A DNA stretch of 33,434 nt from an uncultured Collinsella sp. (lineage in GTDB: Bacteria; Actinomycetota; Coriobacteriia; Coriobacteriales; Coriobacteriaceae), in assembly GCA_937934165.1 (NCBI GenBank), contig CALGZX010000066.1:1-33434 (forward strand). Direction: 5' to 3'. The first letter of the stretch is position 1, and the number at the start of each line of letters is the position of its first letter. Shown here piece by piece: positions 7,801 to 15,982 of the stretch. A program made the translations under genes and the position numbers. The notes beneath the pieces are model-generated. The model was given only the letters and a program-made list of their open reading frames with translations. It ran no database searches and was not told where the DNA came from.

Positions 7801-9504
7801 TTAGCCCAGCAGGCTTAAGCCCACGGAGACAAACGCCAGGATAACGCCGACGATGGACTCGCCGCCGAGCAGGCCGCTGGCGACAACCAGCCCCTGTTCC
7901 TGGAAGGCGGCGTCCTTGGCAGCCCTCTCCTCGTCAGAAAGACCGGCGGTGGCGTCGCGGTGGGCGGACCACTTGTCGTAGGCGAGCTTGACGCAGGAGC
8001 CCAGGAATGCCGTGAGTGACATGTAGAACGGCAGGTACACGCCCAGGCCAATCATCATGGCCGGAATGCCGAGCCAGTACATGACGATGCCGGCGATAAA
8101 GCCGCCAACGAACCACGGCACGCTCGGGATGCCCGAGACCATGGTGGCGACCACGCTTGCCTGCGCGGCAACAAAGCTCTTGTCGGGGCCAAAGGCGTCC
8201 GGGCCATAGGCGGTGACGAGCGCGACCATGACGGCGGCGGCGACCAGGGCGCCTACGATGCCGCCGATGGCTTGGCCGATCCACTGCGCACGCGGGTTGG
8301 TGCCCAGCACGGCTCCGGCCTTAAAGTCGTTCATGACGTCGCCCGCAAGGCCGCACGCCACGGCTACGATGCCAGCGATAAAGAACAGCTTGACCTGAGC
8401 GATCTGAGCGAAGGCAGCCACGATGAGCATGACGATGAGGCCAAAGATCTCCATGGGGTCGATGCCCGTCTGGCCGCAGCTCTGTGCGCTCATGATGGTG
8501 GTGACAAAGGTGAACAGCGTGACGATGACGGCCGGAACGGGGCCAAGGTCGAGCACGATGGCGATGATCACGGCGATGGCGGCAGCGCCCAGGCCGATGA
8601 TACCGGCGTCGAGCTTAAGGGAGCCCGAGATGAGCGACTGCTCGTCGGTGTCGGTGGAGCTGTCGGCGGCAAGACCGCGGACGATGCCGGCGACCTGCGG
8701 CAGGATGTCCTTGAGGACGACGGCGACGCCAAAGCCCATCATAAGGCCCATACCCAGGGACTTAACAATGCCCTGCGCAGTCACAACGTCGAATAGACCG
8801 GCAGCGGTGCCGCCCACGATGATGCCAAAATTGCCCAGCAGCGCGCCGGCAAACCAGAACGCGACGGGGGCGAAGCCCACGAGGAAGCCGACGGAGAGCA
8901 GCATGGGCGAGTTATAGATGGCAAAGGTCACGCCGGGGATATTGAGCGCGCACAGCATGCTGGGCACCACGCCCAGAGCGTCGCGAAGCACGCTGTAGAT
9001 GCCGGCGATGGCCATGGAGCCAAAGAGCTGCTTGCCGGTCTTGCCGCCGGCCTCGGTGGCGCGCAGGGTCTGAGCTGCGGCGTTGCCGGTGGGGAACTCA
9101 AGCGCGGCGTCCACGATAAAGTGACGGTGGATGAGTGCCGTGGCCAGCAGGCCCAGGATAGTGCCGGCGAGTGCCACGATAAACATGTCGAGCCAGCTGA
9201 TCTGGTCGGCATAGCCCAGCATCCAGGCGCCCGGGATGGTAAACGCCAGGCCGCCGGCGACCATGGCGCCCGCGGACATGATGGTGTGGGTGACGTTGGC
9301 CTCGTTGAGGCTGGCATTGCCCATGAGCTTAAGGAAGAACAGCGAGATGACGGCAGCGAAGACGATCGGCCAGGGGAGTGCGCCCATCTTGAGGGCGGTG
9401 TAGGCCGAGCTTGCCGTGATGATCACGCAGCCAAGGACGCCGATGACGACACCGCGCAGCGTGAGTTGCCCGCGCATCGAAGCGCGGTTCGAGGGATTGC
9501 TCAT
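7801..9504 (-). CDS. OPT-family oligopeptide (or metal-chelate) transporter
   Basis: The protein has 567 residues starting at 9504 (MSNPSNRASMRGQLTLRG), with AAGGAG about 7 bases upstream. The N-terminal segment RGVVIGVLGCVIITASSAYTAL, the following ALPWPIVFAAVISLFFLK and the EFPTGNAAAQTLRATE segment are typical of bacterial OPT transporters. About 13-15 hydrophobic segments cover the length, with a charged loop near residue 275 (AADSSTDTDEQS) and another near 525. Bacterial OPT members import peptides or related compounds by proton coupling; the substrate cannot be told from sequence. The gene is divergent from coaX and ends at its own terminator, so it is probably a single-gene transcript. 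Confidence 0.88.
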   Translation of the reverse strand: MSNPSNRASMRGQLTLRGVVIGVLGCVIITASSAYTALKMGALPWPIVFAAVISLFFLKLMGNASLNEANVTHTIMSAGAMVAGGLAFTIPGAWMLGYADQISWLDMFIVALAGTILGLLATALIHRHFIVDAALEFPTGNAAAQTLRATEAGGKTGKQLFGSMAIAGIYSVLRDALGVVPSMLCALNIPGVTFAIYNSPMLLSVGFLVGFAPVAFWFAGALLGNFGIIVGGTAAGLFDVVTAQGIVKSLGMGLMMGFGVAVVLKDILPQVAGIVRGLAADSSTDTDEQSLISGSLKLDAGIIGLGAAAIAVIIAIVLDLGPVPAVIVTLFTFVTTIMSAQSCGQTGIDPMEIFGLIVMLIVAAFAQIAQVKLFFIAGIVAVACGLAGDVMNDFKAGAVLGTNPRAQWIGQAIGGIVGALVAAAVMVALVTAYGPDAFGPDKSFVAAQASVVATMVSGIPSVPWFVGGFIAGIVMYWLGIPAMMIGLGVYLPFYMSLTAFLGSCVKLAYDKWSAHRDATAGLSDEERAAKDAAFQEQGLVVASGLLGGESIVGVILAFVSVGLSLLG

Positions 9505-9614
9505 ATAGAACTCCTTTGCGTATATCCGCTTCCCCCGGGAGCGCCGTTACGGATACGGCGCGGGAAGTCGGGTTACCAAGGGCCGCCGCGTGAGCTCGCG
9601 CGCGACCGCGCACC

Positions 9615-9669
9615 AGTATAGCCGTAAGCTAGTCATTTTGGGATGACTGGTTTAGGTAGGCGATATACT
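9615..9669. promoter_or_regulatory. Divergent promoter region (OPT transporter / coaX) with a palindrome
   Basis: A TATACT -10-like hexamer lies on each strand: 9664-9669 on plus for coaX, and 9620-9615 on minus for the transporter. Between them AGTCAT (9631-9636) and ATGACT (9643-9648) form a 6-bp inverted repeat around TTTGGG. No good -35 elements are visible, so activator or repressor control through the palindrome is possible but unproven. Confidence 0.4.
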
Positions 9670-9696
9670 GCTGGGCAGACGAAAGGAGCGCCGACG

Positions 9697-10548
9697 ATGC
9701 TTAATGGGTGCGCATATATATTGACGGTCGACGTGGGCAACACGTTCATTCGCTTTGGTCTGTTTGCCGAGGATTCGGCCGCGGCGCAGGAATGCCCGCT
9801 TGCGACGTGCGAGATCACGACGCCATCGAGCATTACGGCCGACGAAGCGCGTATGCGTCTCGCCCAAGTCATGGCCGCGCTGGCGGCCGATGCGGGCATG
9901 CCCGGCGCGCTCGTGCCCACGGCGGCAGTGCTGAGCTGCGTGGTGCCGGCGCTCGAGCGCCCGTGGAAGGCGGCGCTTTCCCGCACCTGCACGGGACGCG
10001 TGCTCACGGTGGGGCCGGGCCTCAAGACCGGCATGCCCGTGCACTACGACGACCCGGCCGAGATCGGCCCCGACCGCATCGCCGACGCCGTGGCGGCCCG
10101 GGCCGTTTACGGCTCTCCGTGCATCGTGATCGACCTGGGCACTACGACCAATATCGAGGTCATCGATACGCACGGAACCTTTGTCGGCGGCGTCATCGCG
10201 CCGGGTCTGGCACTTGGCGCCCGCTCGCTTTCGGCCGCTGCGGCGCGCCTGCCGCAGGTTGAGCCCTCGGCGCCGACACACGTCATCGGCCGCAACACGC
10301 GCGAGGCGATGCGCTCGGGCGTGGTCTTGGGCGAGGTTGCCCGCATCGATGGCATGCTCGACATGGTGCTTGCCGAGATGCGCGCGACCAAGGCCGCGGG
10401 GGAGGGCGATGTGCCCATCGTCATTACCGGCGACGATGCCGAGGCGCTTGCGGCCCTTGTCGGCCATAGCCTGACGGTCGACGACGCGCTGACGCTGCGG
10501 GGTCTCGCCGAGCTGTACCACATCAACCAAAAGCCCCGCCGCGCGTAG
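9697..10548 (+). CDS. coaX: Type III pantothenate kinase
   Basis: The start at 9697 (MLNGCAYILTVDVGNTFIRFG) is set by AAAGGAG at 9682-9688; an in-frame ATG at 9643 overlaps the promoter and is rejected. The protein has 283 residues. The ASKHA-fold motifs of CoaX are present: phosphate-binding DVGNTFIRFGLF at the N-terminus, GPDRIADAVAA mid-protein, IDLGTTTNIEVID and GGVIAPGLALGARSL. It phosphorylates pantothenate in the first step of coenzyme A synthesis in the cytosol. The type III enzyme is usual in Actinobacteria-like genomes lacking CoaA. The dCMP deaminase gene follows 83 bases later with its own possible promoter. Confidence 0.95.
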   Translation: MLNGCAYILTVDVGNTFIRFGLFAEDSAAAQECPLATCEITTPSSITADEARMRLAQVMAALAADAGMPGALVPTAAVLSCVVPALERPWKAALSRTCTGRVLTVGPGLKTGMPVHYDDPAEIGPDRIADAVAARAVYGSPCIVIDLGTTTNIEVIDTHGTFVGGVIAPGLALGARSLSAAAARLPQVEPSAPTHVIGRNTREAMRSGVVLGEVARIDGMLDMVLAEMRATKAAGEGDVPIVITGDDAEALAALVGHSLTVDDALTLRGLAELYHINQKPRRA

Positions 10549-10588
10549 CGATGGGGGCGATGGGACAAAAACGTCTCCACCTTCCACC

Positions 10589-10597
10589 TGCTACAAT
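10589..10597 (+). promoter_or_regulatory. Possible extended -10 promoter for the dCMP deaminase gene
   Basis: TGCTACAAT (10589-10597) fits an extended -10 (TGnTACAAT), 35 bases before the ATG at 10632. No -35 match is seen. Confidence 0.4.
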
Positions 10598-10631
10598 GGG
10601 TCAAACTATTGCGATTTCGGAGGTGTCTGCC

Positions 10632-11156
10632 ATGTCGGACGATCTTCATCAAACCGCGTCGGGCAAGCGCCGCGACGTTATTAGCTGGGATGAGTTCTTT
10701 ATGAGCGTGGCCATCGCCGCGCAGCGCCGCAGTAAGGACCCCAACACGCAGGTGGGCGCGTGCATCGCCAACACCAACCACCGCATCCTTTCGGTGGGCT
10801 ACAACGGTACGCCCTCGGCACTCAACGACGACTTTTTCCCGTGGGGCACGAGCGACGACCCGTTGCAGGATAAGCACAACTACGTGGTGCATGCCGAGGC
10901 CAACGCCGTGCTCAACTACCGCGGCTCGCTCAAAGACCTTGAGGGTTCCACGGTCTACGTCACGCTGTTCCCGTGCCACGACTGCGCCAAGATCCTGGCG
11001 CAGGTGGGCGTGGGCGAGGTCGTCTACCTGGACAACAAGTATGCCGATACCGACGACGGCCGTATCAGCCGCCGCATTCTTGACTCTTGCGGCATCAGCT
11101 ACCGCCAGGTCATCGTCGATGTTCAGATTGGTACCGGGGGACAGGCTCGACAGTAA
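10632..11156 (+). CDS. dCMP deaminase family protein (ComEB-like)
   Basis: GGAGG at 10619-10623, 8 bases upstream, selects ATG 10632 (MSDDLHQTASGKRRD); the frame upstream is not coding. The protein has 174 residues. It carries the zinc-dependent deaminase site: HAEANA with His87 and catalytic Glu89, and PCHDC with Cys115 and Cys118. The segment SKDPNTQVGACI and the YNGTPS turn are typical of deoxycytidylate deaminases. It would convert dCMP to dUMP for thymidylate synthesis. Some close relatives are annotated as competence protein ComEB, so the in-vivo substrate is likely but not certain. It stands alone between coaX and the NifU-like gene. Confidence 0.88.
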   Translation: MSDDLHQTASGKRRDVISWDEFFMSVAIAAQRRSKDPNTQVGACIANTNHRILSVGYNGTPSALNDDFFPWGTSDDPLQDKHNYVVHAEANAVLNYRGSLKDLEGSTVYVTLFPCHDCAKILAQVGVGEVVYLDNKYADTDDGRISRRILDSCGISYRQVIVDVQIGTGGQARQ

Positions 11157-11189
11157 TATGCGTTGTCGCTATCTGACGACGAACGCAGC

Positions 11190-11222
11190 TCAAAGAGCCC
11201 CGTCCCAAATTGACTACTCGTG
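11190..11222. repeat. Intergenic segment with a GGGACGGGG core (reverse strand), REP-like
   Basis: AGAGCCCCGTCCCAAATTG (from 11195), read on the minus strand, contains CAATTTGGGACGGGGCTC. It shares the GGGACGGGG core of the hairpin elements at 20080 and 26327, but here no strong flanking stem is visible. Confidence 0.35.
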
Positions 11223-11289
11223 AAAGTCGCGTCTGCGCGCATGGACGGCTCGTGAGCGGGTACATGGCTGTAGTAACATAGCTTCTGTC

Positions 11290-11305
11290 CGCGGGCGCGC
11301 CCGCG
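11290..11305. promoter_or_regulatory. Perfect 16-bp GC palindrome in the leader of the NifU-like gene
   Basis: CGCGGGCGCGCCCGCG is fully self-complementary and lies 22 bases before the GTG start at 11328. It could be a regulator site or a leader hairpin; no T run follows. Confidence 0.35.
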
Positions 11306-11327
11306 TTATTGTGAGAAAGGAGCCCCT

Positions 11328-11606
11328 GTGGCTGTTAACGAAGAGCTGCTTAAGAAGGTTCTTGAAGAGATTCGCCCCAACCTGCAGGCCGATGGCGGCG
11401 ATATGGAGTATGTGGGCGTTGACGACGAGGGCGTCGTCAAACTGGAACTGCAGGGCGCCTGCGCCGGCTGCCCCATGAGCTCGCTGACCCTGTCCATGGG
11501 CATTGAGCGTATCCTGAAGGAGCATGTGCCCGGCGTTACCCGCGTTGAGCAGGTCAATGCTTCCGGCGAGGCCGAGGACCTGTACGACGAGTACGCGCCG
11601 TTCTAA
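11328..11606 (+). CDS. NifU-like C-terminal domain protein (Fe-S cluster scaffold or carrier)
   Basis: The start is GTG at 11328 with AAAGGAG (11316-11322) upstream. The protein has 92 residues and is made entirely of a NifU C-terminal (Nfu) domain: ELLKKVLEEIRPNLQADGGD at the start and the cluster-binding CAGC motif in GACAGCPMSS, followed by the usual hydrophobic helix and GVTRVEQV strand. Such proteins bind a labile Fe-S cluster between two subunits through the CxxC pair and pass it to target enzymes. The acidic tail EAEDLYDEYAPF is extra to the core. No other suf or isc genes are nearby. A weak hairpin follows. Confidence 0.9.
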   Translation: MAVNEELLKKVLEEIRPNLQADGGDMEYVGVDDEGVVKLELQGACAGCPMSSLTLSMGIERILKEHVPGVTRVEQVNASGEAEDLYDEYAPF

Positions 11607-11650
11607 GATGCGAAAGCTGCGGACGGCATACTCCGCATAGACGTTACGCC

Positions 11651-11694
11651 CAAATATGCGGCTGCGAGCGCAAGGCCCGCGGCCGCATTTGTAT
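11651..11694 (+). terminator. Weak terminator-like hairpin between the NifU-like gene and lgt
   Basis: CAAAT plus GCGGC (11651-11662, with a 2-base bulge) pairs with GCCGCATTTG (11682-11691). Only a short T stretch follows, so read-through is likely. Confidence 0.35.
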
Positions 11695-11715
11695 GTAGGG
11701 AGTAGGAGGGTCGAC

Positions 11716-12526
11716 ATGCTCAACGACTTCTACCATATGCTTGATCCTGTCGCGATCTCGGCGGGCCCCATCACCATCTACTGGTACGGCCTGGCCTACG
11801 TGGTCGGCGCCCTGCTCACGGCGGTCGTCATGTACCGCACGCAGCGCCGTTGGGGTTTTGACATTACGGTCGACGACCTGACGAGTGTCGTGGTCGGCGT
11901 GGTCTTTGGCCTTATCATTGGCGCCCGCCTGTTCTACGTCATCTTTTATGGCGACGGCTACTACTGGGCGCATCCGCTCGAGATCTTTGCTACCAATGAA
12001 GGCGGCATGAGCTTCCATGGCGGCCTGGTGGGCGGCATCATCGGCGGCGTGCTCGTGTGCCGCATGTACAAGCTCGACGCCTGGACCATCGCCGACCTTG
12101 CCGTTATCGGTGCTCCGCTGGCCTTATGTCTGGGACGCTGCGCCAACTTTGTCAACGGCGAGCTGTGGGGCAAGCCGACCGATCTGCCCTGGGGCGTGAT
12201 CTTTGGCGGCACCGCGGGCGATATGCCGCGCCATCCCTCCCAGCTCTACGAGGCATTCCTCGAGGGTATTGTGCTCTTTTGCATTCTGCCGCAAAAAGCC
12301 GCTACTGCCCCAAGGCACGTTTATGGGCGTCTTTGTGATGGGCTACGGCATCGTTCGCTTTTTGATTGAGTTTGTGCGTGTGCCCGATGCGCAGCTGGGC
12401 TATCTGCTGGGCGGCGTCATCACCATGGGTCAGCTGCTGAGCCTGCCGCTCGTAATCGCGGGCCTGGCGCTCATCATCTTTGCTCGTCGCCGCAACCAAC
12501 CCCAGCGCATCTACCTCGACGCCTAA
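11716..12526 (+). pseudogene. lgt: Prolipoprotein diacylglyceryl transferase, single-base frameshift
   Basis: ATG 11716 follows TAGGAGGG at about 11703-11710. The N-terminal part encodes a normal Lgt: ISAGPITIYWYGL, the essential HGGLVGG segment, and the family signature GRCANFVNGELWG. The frame as read runs to a stop at 12369 with nonsense after ILPQK. The natural C-terminus continues in the next frame as LLPQGTFMGVFVMGYGIVR, then IEFVRVPDAQLGYL, to a stop at 12526. The break lies at about 12288-12297; removing one base, either a C at 12289-12290 or one A of the AAAAA run, restores about 269 residues. Lgt attaches diacylglycerol to lipoprotein cysteines in the membrane. Loss would disable lipoprotein maturation, so a sequencing error or a recent mutation should be considered. 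Confidence 0.85.
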
Positions 12527-12531
12527 CTACC

Positions 12532-12554
12532 ACAAAGGGGACAGGCACCTTTGT
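12532..12554. repeat. REP-like hairpin with GGGACAGG loop
   Basis: ACAAAGG (12532-12538) pairs with CCTTTGT (12548-12554) around GGACAGGCA. Outer bases ACT/AGT can pair past a bulge. It starts 5 bases after the lgt stop and is followed closely by another element. Confidence 0.55.
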
Positions 12555-12586
12555 AGTGATTCGCTGGGCAACGATGACAGAACCGT

Positions 12587-12641
12587 AACGTTTCCCCAGA
12601 TAAAACCTGCCAAAATAAACCTGTCCCTTTTTGGCAGGTTT
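12587..12641 (+). repeat. About 50-bp interspersed hairpin repeat, copy A
   Basis: A perfect 13-bp stem, AAACCTGCCAAAA (12603-12615) with TTTTGGCAGGTTT (12629-12641), encloses AAACCTGTCCC. The unit 12587-12635 matches the reverse complement of 17427-17474 at all but a few positions. It ends 19 bases before the next gene's GTG, inside its leader. Confidence 0.8.
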
Positions 12642-12660
12642 CTAGAAAGGCTTTCGGACT

Positions 12661-14844
12661 GTGAAGGATTCCGATCTCTCCACAACGGCTGCGCGCGACG
12701 CTGCCCGCATCGTCTGGTTTAAGCGCTACCCCGCCAAGCAGACGCTCATCGCATTTTTGCTCGCGCTGTTAGCGACCACGGCGTTTTCCATCGATCCCTC
12801 CCCGGTGTCGAGCAACGCAGTCTTGGCGATTGACCCCAAAGCCTCGGGCATGCTGTACGTGTGCTACGAGGTGCTCCTCTCGTTTGCCGGCCATACCGAC
12901 GCGGTCATGCTGCTTGCACTTGCTTGCCTGCTCACCTTGCCGTTTCGCTACGTGTTCTTTGGCCGTGGCGACACCTGGCGTCCATCGATCGTTCTGCCGT
13001 CGCTGTTCTTTGCCGTCTGCATGGTGTTCGGCCGCAGCTACGATCTCACCGACTCGGCCGAGATTGTCCTTGGCGACAAAGCCCGCATCATCTGCGCCTG
13101 GATTGGCGGCGCGGGCTGGATGCTCTTGGCGGTCGTTGCCTTCTACCTTGCCTTTGAGTGTCTAGATTGGCTGAGCTCCCGACGCATCCCGTTTTCCGAA
13201 GCGCACTTTGGCCGCGTATGGCGTGTGACTCACGCCGTGCTCTCGGTCCATCCCTTTGCCGGGCCCTTCCTGGTGCTTATGATCGCCTGGACGCCCACGC
13301 TCATCGCTTCGCTGCCCGGCCTTTTTATGGGAGATACGGGCGCGCAGATTCGCCAGTGGTTCAACTATCCCAATGGCACGAGCGACTACCTGCGCCTACT
13401 CAACCCCAACGTGCTGCTCAACGGGCATCATCCCGTAGTGCACACGGCCATTATCGGCTCGTGCGTCCAGCTGGGGCTTTCACTGTTCAACAGCGCCAAC
13501 GCGGGTCTTGCCATCTACACCTGTGCTCAGTTCGCCATCACGGCCGCCTGCATGGCCTATTCCATTTCGTCGCTGCGCAAACTGGGCGTGAGCCTGCCGG
13601 TTCGCGGTGCGATCCTGCTGTTCTTTGCGTTTATGCCGATGTTCTCTAACTACGCGGCGTTGCTCACCAAAGACGTGCTCTTTGCCGACGCGTTTTTGGT
13701 GCTGTTGGTGCAGACCGTCAAGCTCGTGGCATGTGGCTTGCCCCGTCGTGATGCCAATGTCGAGCGAGCGGGCGAGAAAGCCCCCGTGCTCTTTGCGCGC
13801 CACGACTGGCTGCTGCTCGCTCTGGGCGCCATGGGTTCCACGTTTCTGCGCAACGGCGGCCTGGTGTTTCCCCTGGCGGCATGCGTAATCGCGGCGGCGT
13901 TTTGCGTATGGGACGTGCATGTGGCTCGTCGTGCAGCCAAGCAGACTGGCGCTGCGCCTTCGGGCGCCATCCCGCGTTTCCGCTGGGTTGGCGTTCTCGC
14001 GGTGCTCGCGCTCTGCCTTGCCTCTAATATGTACTTCACCAAGGTCTTTATGCCGGCGCACGACATTACGCCCGGCTCCAAGCGCGAAATCCTCTCGATT
14101 CCGTTCCAGCAGACGGCTCGTTTCGTCCAAAAGCACGACGGCCTCAACTCGGGCGTCAACCCCACGGTTAAGGAGGACGGCGCCATCGTGGAGGCTCCTT
14201 GCGACGGTTCGGTGACCGACGAAGAGCGTGCCGTGATCGACCGTGTGCTCAAGTACGAGAACCTGGGCCGCCGTTACAACCCGGATAAGTCGGACGCCGT
14301 CAAAAATTGCTTTAACGAGTATGCCTCGCAGGAGGACATCAAGGCCTATTTTGAGGTGTGGGCCCAGATGTTCAAAAAGGATCCCGAGTGTTATTTCTCG
14401 GCGCTCATCAATAACTACTACGGCTACTTTTATCCGAGTGCCCGCGATGCCTGGGTCTACAGCACGGCGCGTAGTGCCGAGATCATGGCGCGCCCCGACA
14501 ACCTCAAATACTTCGACTTCCATCCGGTAGACAGCAACGTGGTGCGCTGGTGCGACCACCTGATCAACCTGTATCGCGTGGCAGTACAACGCATCCCGTT
14601 TATTTCGCTCACCATGAGCTCGGCCACCTATGTGTGGATCATGATCGCCGTGGTGGTCTACCTGCTGCGTCGTCATTCATGGCGTGCGCTGGCGATCTGG
14701 GTGCCGCTGTTGGGCGTGCTTGCCGTGTGCCTGATTGGCCCGTGCAACGGCTCGACCTACATGCGCTACCTGTATCCGGTCATCGCCTGCATGCCCTTCG
14801 CCATCGGCGCCACCGTCACCCGCAGCGACTTCCTCTGGTCCTAA
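12661..14844 (+). CDS. Large polytopic membrane protein, DUF6020-like
   Basis: The start is taken at GTG 12661 with GAAAGG (12645-12650) upstream. The protein has 727 residues with roughly 12-14 hydrophobic spans. A conserved early loop, LFMGDTGAQIRQWFNYPNG then NGHHPVVHTAIIGS, resembles the acidic/His loop after the first helices of GT-C-type membrane glycosyltransferases and of DUF6020 proteins. A soluble, probably extracytoplasmic region of about 150 residues (about 475-625) precedes the last helices, which end with GPCNGSTYMRYLYPVIACMP. A role in cell-envelope polysaccharide or glycolipid assembly is plausible by fold but unproven. It is bracketed by REP-like hairpins (12532, 12587, 14846), with no operon partner in sight. 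Confidence 0.7.
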   Translation: MKDSDLSTTAARDAARIVWFKRYPAKQTLIAFLLALLATTAFSIDPSPVSSNAVLAIDPKASGMLYVCYEVLLSFAGHTDAVMLLALACLLTLPFRYVFFGRGDTWRPSIVLPSLFFAVCMVFGRSYDLTDSAEIVLGDKARIICAWIGGAGWMLLAVVAFYLAFECLDWLSSRRIPFSEAHFGRVWRVTHAVLSVHPFAGPFLVLMIAWTPTLIASLPGLFMGDTGAQIRQWFNYPNGTSDYLRLLNPNVLLNGHHPVVHTAIIGSCVQLGLSLFNSANAGLAIYTCAQFAITAACMAYSISSLRKLGVSLPVRGAILLFFAFMPMFSNYAALLTKDVLFADAFLVLLVQTVKLVACGLPRRDANVERAGEKAPVLFARHDWLLLALGAMGSTFLRNGGLVFPLAACVIAAAFCVWDVHVARRAAKQTGAAPSGAIPRFRWVGVLAVLALCLASNMYFTKVFMPAHDITPGSKREILSIPFQQTARFVQKHDGLNSGVNPTVKEDGAIVEAPCDGSVTDEERAVIDRVLKYENLGRRYNPDKSDAVKNCFNEYASQEDIKAYFEVWAQMFKKDPECYFSALINNYYGYFYPSARDAWVYSTARSAEIMARPDNLKYFDFHPVDSNVVRWCDHLINLYRVAVQRIPFISLTMSSATYVWIMIAVVVYLLRRHSWRALAIWVPLLGVLAVCLIGPCNGSTYMRYLYPVIACMPFAIGATVTRSDFLWS

Positions 14845-14845
14845 C

Positions 14846-14879
14846 TTGGTGCATTGGGGGTCAGGTTTCTTTGCACCAA
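14846..14879. repeat. REP-like hairpin with GGGGTCAGG loop
   Basis: TTGGTGCA (14846-14853) and TGCACCAA (14872-14879) form a perfect 8-bp stem around a loop containing GGGGGTCAGGTTTC. It begins one base after the stop of the large membrane protein and may act as its 3' end. Confidence 0.6.
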
Positions 14880-15009
14880 AGGGGTCATCATCACGACGCC
14901 TTCATTTTGGGGTTTATCTCGCAGGCCAGTAGGTATATCATAACGACGTTTGTTTATATTGCCCGAGCATCTGCGCTGGGCTTTAGGTCGAAACCGATAG
15001 GAGACACGT

Positions 15010-15816
15010 ATGTCCGGACACTCTAAGTGGGCCACAACCAAGCATCGTAAGGGCGCGCAGGACGCCAAGCGTTCCGCCCTCTTCTCCAAGCTGAGCCGCA
15101 ACATCACCGTTGCTGCCCGTCTCGGCGGCGACCCGCTGCCCGAGAACAACGCCAGCCTCGCCGCTGCCGTTGCCAAGGCCAAGGCTCAGTCCATGCCCAA
15201 GGACAAGATCAAGTCCGCTATCGACAAGGCATTTGGTTCGGGTGCTGACGCCGCCGTCTACGAGAACATCGTGTACGAGGGCTACGGTCCCGCCGGTGTC
15301 GCCGTCTACGTCGACTGCCTGACCGACAACCGCAACCGTACCGCTGCTGATGTCCGTTCCGCCTTCTCCCATGCTGGTGGCAACCTGGGCACCTCCGGCT
15401 CCGTCGCCTTCCAGTTTGAGCGCAAGGGCCAGATCGTCGTCGCCAAGGAGATCCTGGACGAGAACGCCAAGAAGGAGACCATGATCGCCAACGGTGCTGC
15501 CGGTGACGAGGATGAGTTCATGATGGCCATCGCCGAGGCCGGCGGCGAGGACTACGAGGACGCCGGCGAGGAGTGGATCGTCTGGACTACTGCCAACGAG
15601 GTCATGGCTGTCTCCAAGGCGCTCGAGGAGCAGGGCGTCCAGGTCAAGGGCTCCGAGACCACCATGGTCCCGACCACCCCGACCGAGGTCTCCGGCGCCG
15701 ACGCCAAGAAGGTTCAGCGCCTCATCGACCGTCTTGAGGAGCTCGACGACGTCCAGGATGTTTACAGCACCATGGACATGACCGACGAGGTCATCGCTGC
15801 CCTCGAGGAGGAGTAG
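15010..15816 (+). CDS. YebC/PmpR-family (TACO1) protein
   Basis: ATG 15010 follows TAGGAGA. The protein has 268 residues, slightly longer than the usual 240-250. The N-terminus MSGHSKWATTKHRKGAQDAKR is the hallmark of the family, followed by LFSKLSRNITVAAR, SMPKDKIKSAIDKA, YEGYGPAGVAVYVDCLTDN and NRTAADVRSAFSHAGGNLG. An acidic segment (GDEDEFMMAIAEAGGEDYED) belongs to domain 2. Family members have been described both as DNA-binding regulators and, more recently, as factors that help ribosomes through proline stretches. ruvC, often a neighbour in other genomes, is absent here. A clear terminator lies 70 bases downstream. Confidence 0.95.
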   Translation: MSGHSKWATTKHRKGAQDAKRSALFSKLSRNITVAARLGGDPLPENNASLAAAVAKAKAQSMPKDKIKSAIDKAFGSGADAAVYENIVYEGYGPAGVAVYVDCLTDNRNRTAADVRSAFSHAGGNLGTSGSVAFQFERKGQIVVAKEILDENAKKETMIANGAAGDEDEFMMAIAEAGGEDYEDAGEEWIVWTTANEVMAVSKALEEQGVQVKGSETTMVPTTPTEVSGADAKKVQRLIDRLEELDDVQDVYSTMDMTDEVIAALEEE

Positions 15817-15885
15817 CGCCCGCACGGGTTAAGCCGTGCATATCTGGGCATAATGAAGCGAGCATGCAAGCCTCGTGGAATAGAT

Positions 15886-15928
15886 GAGCCGGATCCGCGT
15901 GCGTAGAGCACCGGACCCGGCTCTTTTA
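15886..15928 (+). terminator. Rho-independent terminator after yebC
   Basis: GAGCCGGATCCG (15886-15897) pairs with CGGACCCGGCTC (15912-15923) with a single mismatch, then TTTT. A TATAAT hexamer (15927-15932) overlaps the T run and may be the -10 of the following amaP operon, although no -35 is seen. Confidence 0.85.
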
Positions 15929-15982
15929 TAATGATGCGAACCGTTTTGCATTTCGAGAGCCGAGATTTGAAGGGAGCGCCAC

